A stretch of 64,000 bases of DNA from Agrypnia vestita (taxonomy: Eukaryota > Arthropoda > Insecta > Trichoptera > Phryganeidae). Below are positions 55,640-64,000 of this stretch, in pieces. A program made the position numbers and the translations under genes. The stretch lies in contig JADDOH010010857.1 in assembly GCA_016648135.1 (NCBI GenBank), forward strand, positions 1 through 64,000, read 5' to 3'. Position 1 is the stretch's first letter. Every line of letters starts with the position of its first letter. The notes under the pieces were generated by a model, which saw only the letters and a list, made by a program, of their open reading frames with translations, did not search any database and was not told the origin of the DNA.

Positions 55640-56344
55640 AGTAGTTAAATTTTATTTATTTATTTATTTATTTATTTATTTCAGTATATATACGCCCATC
55701 AGAGCATTTACATAAACATTGGGTAATACATGTCGGTAATGAGAAATATAAAAAGAGCTCTACAACTAAACTTAAACACAGAATCCATAATTTCATAAAT
55801 CTATAAATACATCATATTTTTATAGGATTAGCGATAATTACAGAAATATAAATTAAGAATTTTTTTTTTTATAGGATAAGAATACAAGAAAAGAGTGATA
55901 ATTACATATATTTGAGGATTATTTTTAGACATAGAGGAAAGTTCATTGTTGATTAAGAATATTGCGAATTGTATGTTTGAATTTATTTAAATTTGTGGAA
56001 AAAACGTCTAACTGTTCAAATCTGTTAACAAGTCTGGGAAGCCTTTGAAGTGGTGAATTAAAAAAGTAATTAGTTGTCGCAGCTTCCAAGGCAAACCCTG
56101 CGTAATTTCTGGTTACTCGGGATGGAACTCGCAAACAGATTCGTTCCAACAGTTGTGGACAGTCGATGTTCCCGTTAATTATTTTGTGAAAAAAGACGAG
56201 ATCAGCTACAATTCTTCTTATTTCCAATTTATCAAGAGAGCAAAATGATCTTAAAAAGTTATAATCAATATGTGTTGATGGTAAATTAAGTTTATAATTG
56301 ATAAAACGGAGAAATTTATTTTGTGTTCTCTCTAAATGTGACAC
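55640..56344 (-). pseudogene. LINE C-terminus with 3' UTR and (TAAA)n tail
   Basis: The minus strand (stop at 55943) reads MSHLERTQNKFLRFINYKLN, LDKLEIRRIVADLVFFHKII and CPQLLERICLRVPSRVTRNY, the conserved post-RT region of CR1/Jockey-like LINEs (E-x-x-QxxFLRF...RR..DL.F.HKI.NG.ID...LL...L.VP). It has about 130 intact codons, no RT. The 3' UTR runs to a tail that is (TTTA)n at 55650-55681 on the plus strand. Confidence 0.85.
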
Positions 56345-57585
56345 ATGAACAGCATATTGAGGGCTCCATACAACTGAATTTGTTTCTAATACTGGTCTAA
56401 CCAGACTCTTAAATAATAGTTTAAAAGTTCCAATATTTTAAATAAATTGCACAAATCGCGCTCGGATTGCCTAAATAAAATAAGAACAAGAAATATGTTA
56501 GATTGTTGCTAATATTGCACGAATTGCAAGGTTTATTTTTCAATCCGCGTTCACTCTCTGCGGCCATACTGCTGGCAAAAAATTGTTGACTTTAGCTGGA
56601 AATGCATTTATCAATTTGATACCTTTTTTATTGCCTTCCTTTGCGGCCGCGCAGGTACGGGCGCCGAGACAGGTAGCCGCTCGATTATCTCCTTTGTTGA
56701 ATGGGTAAATAGACACAATGGCGGACCTAACGTCGCGGTATAATTTACGGTCACCCTACAGTTTTTTTTTAAGTTATTCAAAAGGCGCGAGCAGTAAGTA
56801 GTTGAATGAACGGTTTTTCTTTATATTTTTTTTACACGATTGTGATGACTATTTTTAATATACAGCTTTGAGGTTGATCAAATTTTAATTTAGACAAATA
56901 ACGATGACGATTTTATGTACAGGGTGTTTTTTTTATATAGCAGGCCGTTGTTTTTTTAAATATCTTTTTATGTCAATTTTTTTTGTGTAGATCTTTTAAT
57001 TAACAACTCTTCATAATTTATTATAGTCCGTATAAAACGCCGTGCTAAATGGATCATCCGTAGTGAATACTCGAAGAAAAATTCGCTGGGAAATGCCGTG
57101 CCGAAGCAAACGTTTTACACTTCTTATATATGGATGCTAGTTTATAAATCAAACAACACAATTCTCTATGTAATAATGTCCGTCGCTAACGCTACCAAGA
57201 CGCTACGCCACACTAGATGGCGCTATTTTCACAGCCTTAATCCGCGGTCGATTACCAGATAGGACTTAAGTACCAAATTTCCACGTGTTCAATAATAATT
57301 TAATTCGATACCAGACAGTAAGGTAGGTACCAACTATCAAAACACGCAACAATGTCCGTCACTAGCTCTTCCAGATGTTGTTTACATGCTAACACGAACT
57401 TACTACGATAATTGTTAAGGTTGTTAAAATTAATAGTTAGTTGTTTAAGTAAAATTTTCGCATTAAGATTAAGATTGTTAATTAAGGATCATAAATTATT
57501 TCATTAATTTTATAATGTGTGTTAATGTAAAAAATAATTTGTCTACTTTTTAGATTGATTTTGCGATTATTTTTTTTGTTGCGAC
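56345..57585. other. Unassigned stretch
   Basis: No gene. A GC-richer patch lies at 56640-56760. ACAGGGTGTTTTTTTTATA at about 56920 resembles an isolated family B tip. Confidence 0.3.
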
Positions 57586-57669
57586 TAATTGTGGCGTACG
57601 GATACAAAACCGCCACTATCCACATGGGCTCTATATGGATAGTGGCGTTTTGCATCCATGCCACAATTA
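57586..57669. repeat. 84-bp hairpin resembling a microRNA precursor
   Basis: TAATTGTGGC...GGATACAAAACCGCCACTATCC pairs with the mirror-image right arm, with a few bulges, around a loop of about 13 bases (CATGGGCTCTATA). Arms are about 35 bp. Length and shape fit a pre-miRNA or a tiny foldback MITE. No second copy seen. Confidence 0.55.
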
Positions 57670-58019
57670 ATGTAAAGCCGAAATTCAAACTTAAAAAGTC
57701 ACTTTCAGCCAAAAAAGTCACTGGAGTTTGTAAAAAAATATTTTATTTTATTGTTACATATTATACTAATAATAACTTTGGCGTAAAGTCGAAAATAAAT
57801 AATTTGGGAAAAAAAGCGGAGCTTACGAAATTTTATACGGTGATTGCGATAGTAAATACATCGGTCGGACTTAAAGAAATATCCACATTAGACTAAAAGA
57901 ACGTCATCGTCGTCTATCAATATTTTTTCTGAATTTGCGAACCACGTCATTGAGAGTAATCGCTCTTTTCATTCGTGTACGAGTCGAGGAATGGAAGAAT
58001 GGAGAAGATGGACGTAATC
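57670..58019. other. Unassigned AT-rich spacer
   Basis: Nothing recognised. Confidence 0.25.
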
Positions 58020-58110
58020 GATGATCGCGTGCGCCCGGGGCGGCGCTGCCGGCAGACCGGGGGGCGCCGCTCGCCCCGCCGGGGGTGAGTCATCTCGCGG
58101 GCGGTCATCC
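58020..58110. other. Short CpG-rich island
   Basis: Dense CG sequence (GGGGCGGCGCTGCCGGC), no exon. Confidence 0.4.
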
Positions 58111-58321
58111 CTGCGGAACTTCTTTGCAATACTCCGTGGCGTCACACTTAACCCGCACGAATGGAACCAATTTTCAAGTCGAGACCTTGCAACTGGCGGG
58201 TGTGCCCAACTTACTCTCCATCATACAGCACCTCCTCCATTTTATCTTTTTTGATTTCATCGTCTGCGGTGTGGCGGCGTCGACCGCTTTAGTATTACAG
58301 CAAACTGAATGGCGAAAGTGT

Positions 58322-58463
58322 AGGGCCGATATGGGAGATTTTGCTCGTAGAATGTCCCCGAGTCTGCGGTGGGTCCCGCTTCACTATCCCGATACGCAAC
58401 TGTGAGTGGTGCCCACCGCTTATCTAAGACCGTTCTACGCTAAAGCTCCCATATCGGTCCTGC
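58322..58463. repeat. Foldback element with bulged arms
   Basis: GGCCGATATGGGAGATTTTG at the left and the inverted GGACCGATATGGGAGCTTTA at the right enclose an inner stem GCGGTGGG/CCCACCGC. Total about 140 bp. No TSD identified. Confidence 0.6.
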
Positions 58464-58787
58464 TCATTCGTCTCCAGGTTGACATTTTTTTGATACTAAG
58501 CAAATCCAATCGCACAGTGGTCAACATTTTTTATTTTTTATTAGAAATCAAGAAAACACACATAAAATATAATACATACACAAAAGAAATCCATAAAGAA
58601 CGTAATGAAATATAGAAGAGTACAAAAGAGAAAAGGAAAGAACACTCGACACACAACTATCGCCACATTCTCACCCAGCCTTGTGGATTACTGAGGCTTC
58701 TAACAGAGCCATCTTCCAATATCTGGTCATGCCGAGACTTCCACGGGCCTTTATTTCTGAATCCATCAACGCTCGAGTTGTGCCAGT
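58464..58787. other. Unassigned, possible LINE debris
   Basis: ATCTTCCAATATCTGGTCATGC at 58710 resembles words at 7.7 and 31.6 kb. No frame. Confidence 0.25.
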
Positions 58788-59165
58788 ACAGAGTGTCTCA
58801 TGGCTAGTAGCAAAAATTTCGTAAGAGTCTTCTACATTAAATTTTGAATAGATACAATATTCTTTGCGCTTTGAGTTAACAGTTAAGGAGATGAGTGACA
58901 TGAAATTTGCATTTTTTCCGACATTCCTGATCTATATATTCTATAAGATGTCGGACTATCTTGAAAGTAACTCATGTCGAATATTGAAAATTCATTCGCT
59001 TTGATACAAGTCAAATAAAATGATTAATTCTTTGCAAAAAAAATGTGCTTCATATTTATTCGCAGTTTTCATCCTTTTATCTGACTTGAATCAAAGAATC
59101 ATCAAATGAACTTTAATCTTCGATATAAGTTACTCTCATGATACTCCAAGGTTTTTAATTTTTTA
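58788..59165. repeat. Family B copy, diverged
   Basis: TACAGAGTGTCTCATGGC at the left, TCGGACTATCTTGAAAGTAA inside, and a mirrored right arm (GATATAAGTTACTCTCATGAT). Confidence 0.65.
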
Positions 59166-59659
59166 CAGACATTTCGCCTAAGTGTAAATGATTGTTTTCT
59201 ATTCAGAATTGAATGATTATTCTCTAATTTCCTTATATTCTCTCCCCCATTCATTCTCCAATAAGATCAAAACATCTAAGCGATCAGCTACATTTTTTCC
59301 CAATATATTAATTATTTTATACTCTATCATTTTAAATTTTTTTAATACTTAAAAATAATAATTCATGATTTTTCATAAATAAGTAGATACTTAAGAAGTA
59401 TACTACGTTTAAAGCTGAAATTCGCGTGCGAATATTTTTTAATAATAATATCATTGAATGAATTATAGCGTAATTTTCGTCAAAATTTTCGCCTCAAGGA
59501 TGTTTTACACAATCACTTAAGTTCTGCGCTTGCATTTAAAATTAAAATTTGTGATGCGACTTGTGGATAGATACGTTTTTGTAAAAAAAATTCGTTTTCA
59601 CTTTTGATTTTTAGTGATAAAGTCTGATGCATCTGTCGCTTCGCGATGTCCTCAGATTT
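59166..59659. other. Unassigned AT-rich stretch
   Basis: Nothing recognised. Confidence 0.25.
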
Positions 59660-59765
59660 TATCTTTCTTTTGTGAAATTTTGTTCTAGATCTTTTGAATA
59701 ATTTTAATTGCGCGTAATTAAGGATTAATTAATTAATTAAACTCATTAAAGGCGTAACTCAATGC
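59660..59765. repeat. Family E segment
   Basis: TTTTGTGAAATTTTGTTCTA, AATTTTAATTGCGCGTAATT and CTCATTAAAGGCGT match 39490-39560. Confidence 0.6.
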
Positions 59766-60189
59766 CCTGTGGCACACCCAGTGTGACAGTGAATGATTTC
59801 TGGACGCCCCCTACCACGTTGCATGACAGCAGTACTAAAGTAAGGTAAATTCAATGTAATTATTATTAATTGTCTTGAATGATTCAAGTGTCAAAGGGTA
59901 CTATTAACATGAATGGTTAATTAGCAGCGGCGCCACCCAAACGGTCCAAGTGTCATTGTCCCACGTTCCTCGGCTCAGTTGTGCACATCTCGGTACTTTG
60001 TGAAAATGCCTCCTCACTCTCCGACGAGAGACGTGCTAACGCATCGTGACCTTGCAACTACAAGGTATCATCACGACTGCTTAGCGCCAATTTGGTGTAA
60101 CTCAAAGAACGTACATATTCGGGAATTTTAAAACCACAATCATTTGTTATTTTTATTTTATAATTTAAATAAACCACTTCACGCCGTTT
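59766..60189. other. Unassigned, mixed composition
   Basis: Nothing recognised. Confidence 0.25.
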
Positions 60190-60400
60190 TCCGGTGGGGT
60201 GTTAGGCAGGGATAGCACGCCACTCTCTTCTGCTTTGCACGCCACTTTTACCCCATCCACTGTTTCTGCTGCCTTCAACACTCGTATCAATTTGCTTTAC
60301 TATTCTTTCCTCGCTCATCCATACCACATTGCCAAATCATCTCGGCGATCCTTCCTTTATTCTGTCTACTACCATACAGCCAGCATTTAATTAATTTCTT
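60190..60400 (-). pseudogene. Decayed LINE C-terminal fragment
   Basis: The minus strand retains MSEERIVK and GAGTGTTGAAGGCAGCAG-type coding debris that aligns with the EERMVKKIY...SVDGNR block of 32.5 kb, with several stops. Confidence 0.6.
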
Positions 60401-61654
60401 ATTTGTTAATTCTCCATTTTGTCCTAAAAATATTTTACAATAATAGCATCAATACCTACTTTGATCGAATTATAACAAAAAAAGCATTTTGATACCGTAT
60501 AAAAGATTTTTTATAGGTGTATCCTATTCGATATTTTGGTCGAAGTCGACATTTTTGTATCGCAATTCTGCTAATAATTTTCTCTTTAAAACCATGTTAT
60601 AAATATGCCAAATTTCCTTGTACTTGGGAGATAACAAGAAAACAATTTTAAATTTCAGTATCGTAATATAATATAATTTAATATTTTTCGTATATTATAT
60701 TACTTACACGTCCGTATTAGGAATCGGATTATTTTAATTATTGCTCTAAATTAAAGAGAGCGATGAACTTCAAACTCCACCGAAAAAATTAAAGATTTAT
60801 CCATTCAAATATAAATATATCCAAAGCTTTAAACCCAAGTTTTCGCGAGAATGGCCAGTGGCGAAAAGAAACGTTTATTATATACGCGACGCCCTACCGA
60901 GTTTATTATACTGGTATTGCCATCTATGTGGGAAAAGTGAAACTTCTTCTCTTGGTTACTCCTGTAGTCCCGGAGGATACTTGAATTATTGTTGATTACT
61001 TATTTAATATAAGGCAAAATCTCGCCTTACGTTATTATATAACACATTCGAATTGATCACCAATTAATTTCTCCAGGCCACCTCTACCAACATGCCAAAA
61101 ATACATGACAATTATTTTCTTTCACGATGTGGTATTTCTGATTTATAGTGCCATCACTTCGTCTCGCAGTCCGTGGTGTACGACGCAAAACAGTGCGTTG
61201 TTTAGTCGAACACTAAATTATAATTATCAGAAGTACATAAATTACCAATCATTACATCATTATTTACATCAAGGTCCCCTAAATTTCATACACCCCCTTT
61301 GTGGCGTAAGGGTGGCGAGCCGTGGAGAGACGTATCAACAGGTGGTAGCTCCTCCCCACCCACCGCACACCACCCCAGACTCACCCTCACAAACATTTAA
61401 CCCATTTCTGTTCGGAGAAATCGCTTCAATTACATACATAGGTACGTATGTTTTAAGTACATACATTTTCTCTATTGCCAATCAATAAACCTTTGTTGTG
61501 CTCTGGCTACTTGATACACCAGTCGACGATGACATCATAGTCAAAACAATCCTGTTCTAACTTCTTCAAATCCATCAATTTCGACTCTGCCTTATACCGT
61601 CAGTATGTCTTGTGACAGCCGCTTTAACGTGGTACTTTGTATTCCATAAATATA
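60401..61654. other. Unassigned stretch
   Basis: No gene. The plus frame at 61105-61488 (127 codons) has no domain. 61290-61400 is C-rich. Confidence 0.3.
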
Positions 61655-61905
61655 TCATGTGATATGTGGGGTATAAAATCAAAGGCAGCAATATCCAAAA
61701 CTTAAAAACATGTTTCGAATGTAGTCACTAATTTATAAGGTACCGAATTGTAGATTTTATGTTCTTCCTATTCCTTCCAAAATCATGTTTCCTATAAATG
61801 TATAGGCTATATTTCCTATAAAATATCAAATTCAGTACATTCTAAATTAATAATCCTCGATGACTGCTTTAATTCTTTTGCTTTTATACCTCACATGTAA
61901 TATGA
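61655..61905. mobile_element. Family C foldback MITE, full copy
   Basis: ATGTGGGGTATAAAATCAAA at the left mirrors TTTTGCTTTTATACCTCACAT at the right. The arms contain GGTACCGAATTGTAGATTTT and the inverted AATTCAGTACATTCTAAA. About 250 bp. Confidence 0.8.
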
Positions 61906-63031
61906 CATGATGTAATTATGGAATATAGTATTATCGATATTTTTTTTAATGAAAAGGATTAACCCATTTGATTGAGAGCAACATTTCCAGTTATGTTCAT
62001 TTAGTTTCGTCTGTGTGAACCTGATTTTAGCAAACGTAAAAAAATAAATCGATACTGCACGATGATGTAATATTTATTTTAAAACTGGCTTCACCTCGAA
62101 ATCGCGTATTTTTTTTACATGTGTCGAAGAGATGTCTTCGGCTACCACTGTTTCATATCTAATTACCATCTTGACTCGTTCTCCAACTATGTAAGGATGA
62201 TCAGATTTCGTATATAATCCTAATGCTGTATATTCCTCGTATCCAATAGAAAGCGTCGATTTGACTTACCTACTTATATGTATAGAATCTCCGGCATCTC
62301 TTATATTTCAATTTCATTGGCTCTGGTAGTCATGGCTTTAAATTGTAAGAATTATAGATATTTAGTCTTTTCATTAAAACTATTCGTTGATGTAATCAAT
62401 CAATAATAATAGAAAATTAATTATTAAATTAATTGTTTAATCATTAAAAAAACGCTTTAATATCTCAGACAAGAGACATTCAAAAATTTGTCTTGTGTAT
62501 TTTACTTTTCCAAGAAAAGTGTTGAATATTCTCACGATGTTCACGCAATGTACGTTCTAAAATATCCATGTACACTAATAATCAGGCAAAAAAGTAGCCT
62601 ACCTGATACATAATAATTTTCCTGTGATTTTCTAATGTTTAAGAAAAATTTAACTTCAAAATTCTCATAATGTTCATACAGTATGCGTTAAAAAATACCC
62701 ATTTTTACAAAAAAAAAATAGCCAAACCCACAGGGTATAAAATTGTACAGAGGTGAACTCAACCCATTATTTTGGCAAGGAGATTGGTACACGAGGATGT
62801 ATGTCCCCCCGCTAAAAGAAGTGCAGTTAAAGTAAAGAAAACGATTTTTTTACAATAGACTTTTAATATTTTTTTTATATAATTTTGTTCCCAACTAAGT
62901 CTTCAAGTAAAAATGACTTTGTAATAAAGCGCGACTTACTTACTAAGACATTATATTTTTTGAGAGTATTTATTTTGACATTTTCATAATTGTTTAAAAA
63001 TTTATAAGCTCGTAGTATTTAGAAATATTTA
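61906..63031. other. Unassigned AT-rich stretch
   Basis: Nothing recognised. Confidence 0.3.
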
Positions 63032-63272
63032 AAATGTGGGGTATAAAAGCAAATGCAGCAATATCCAAAACAAAATTGATACAGTCATCGATGATTGCTA
63101 AGTTATAATGTACTGAATTCGAGATTTTATAGAAAACATAGCACAAACATTTACAGGAAACGTGATATTTGAAGGGAGAGATACATAAAATCTGCAATTC
63201 AGTACATTTTGAATTATAGTAATCCTCGGTGACTGCATTAAAAATATTTTTTTATTTTTTGGATATTGCTAG
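63032..63272. mobile_element. Family C foldback MITE, full copy
   Basis: ATGTGGGGTATAAAAGCAAA and GCAGCAATATCCAAAAC at the left; the right arm ends TTTTTGGATATTGCT. Family A begins 27 bp downstream. Confidence 0.8.
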
Positions 63273-63298
63273 GCAGTTTTTTTTAATTTTCTTGTTTT

Positions 63299-63990
63299 TT
63301 ACTCCCTTTATGTTAACTCGTGGCATCTGCTTGCTTGCCGGCTTGCCGTCAACAAAAACTTTGGATCGATTTTTGACCCTTTTCCCGTGATCCAATCGAG
63401 CTGAAACTTGGCAAGCAGACTCGTGGCGACGGTCAAGAAGATCTATCAAGTTGTCGTTAAAAAATTTTAATAATTATAGTATAATTTCGGATTTTTAGAA
63501 ATTTTATTGGTTTTTTCAAATTGGATTCATTAGAAAAGTTTGATCAGCAACGGCGCGGCGGCCCGGTAACGTCGCGGAATATTTTTTAAATTTGAATTAC
63601 TCCGTCGGTATAATAGGTACATCACTACGAATTTCGAAAATTTACAAAACAATTGGTTCACAGATGACAGCAAAATTGGGTTTTTTGGGAAAAAAATCAA
63701 ATGATAATTAATTTCTTTTAGATTTCTGCTTAGTTTTGAAGAATTCTACATTACTCAAATCTGATTCTGACTAAATCATTTGACGCTATAAATTCATAAG
63801 GTACGATATTGATGATAATTGAATCTATCAAAATCTTGACATCTCAAAACATCTGACATTTTAGAAATATATTAAATTTCTGTAAGTTTAGTGTTATGTT
63901 ATTTGTTTTAATTCGTCTTTAATTATTGTTGTATTTTACAAAGAAAGGGAGCATAGTAAAAACTTGGTTTTTATGGGTTACTTTTTTTTT
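63299..63990 (+). repeat. Interspersed repeat family A with variant middle
   Basis: Both ends are canonical (ACTCCCTTTATGTTAACTCG; AAAGAAAGGGAGCATAGTAA, GGGTTACTTTTTTTT), but 63640-63845 is sequence not found in the other copies, in place of or inserted into the usual AAATTGACTGACAAATG region. It reaches the window edge. Confidence 0.8.
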
Positions 63991-64000
63991 TCATTATTTC

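Noticed and set aside
55650..55681. (TTTA)n as a stand-alone microsatellite
   Set aside because: It is the tail of the minus-strand LINE that follows.
57482..57896. Opposing 79- and 113-codon frames
   Set aside because: Both cross the 84-bp hairpin, which creates mirrored translations. No domain.
1..64000. CRISPR array or bacterial operon structure
   Set aside because: Direct repeats with regular spacers are absent; the only regular array (14057-14719) has 156-bp units with splice sites, and the window is clearly eukaryotic.

Overview
The window is nuclear DNA of an animal, almost certainly an insect or another arthropod. The evidence is the AT-rich background, spliceosomal introns, and decayed arthropod-type transposons of many classes (P element, PIF/Harbinger, mariner, hAT-like, Helitron, non-LTR retrotransposons, tRNA-derived SINEs, Penelope-like remnants). 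The species cannot be named from the sequence. I found no host protein-coding gene that I can defend, and no rRNA, ordinary tRNA gene, CRISPR array or bacterial-type operon. The window reads as a gene desert or a very long intron filled with mobile elements. Between the elements lie more than ten short CpG-rich islands of about 100-500 bp that carry no convincing exons.

The outstanding feature is a structurally complete P-superfamily transposon at 11151-16001. It has terminal inverted repeats with a perfect 25-bp core and a perfect 8-bp target-site duplication, and it encodes an apparently intact transposase on the minus strand. A THAP zinc finger is split over two exons. A 768-codon final exon carries a coiled coil and the P/THAP9-type catalytic core. 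Between them lies an array of four tandem copies of a 72-nt exon, each with its own splice sites, all in phase 0 and all open. The transposase could therefore carry 0 to 4 copies of a 24-residue module without losing its reading frame.

Layout. 1-11 kb: twin 302-bp MITEs with 7-bp duplications, a family A repeat, LINE fragments, a nearly loopless 78-bp palindrome, a MITE with a 6-bp duplication. 11-16 kb: the P element, inside a GC-rich stretch. 16-30 kb: a LINE 3' end, CpG islands, families A, B and C, a Penelope-like foldback with a hammerhead-ribozyme-like core, a TA-flanked MITE. 30-44 kb: LINE fragments, two PIF/Harbinger elements (one carrying a broken MADF domain), a Helitron, foldback elements, a TATCGATA-rich hAT-like element splitting a CpG island. 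44-64 kb: more LINE and SINE copies, a mariner fragment, the best family B foldback, a second hammerhead-like copy, family C and A repeats.

The elements do not work together as a pathway. The only candidate for a functional, expressed gene is the P transposase. The RTE-like LINEs and the SINE that shares their 3' tail are a plausible autonomous/non-autonomous pair. Two LINE 3' ends about 27 kb apart look identical by eye, which suggests recent retrotransposition.
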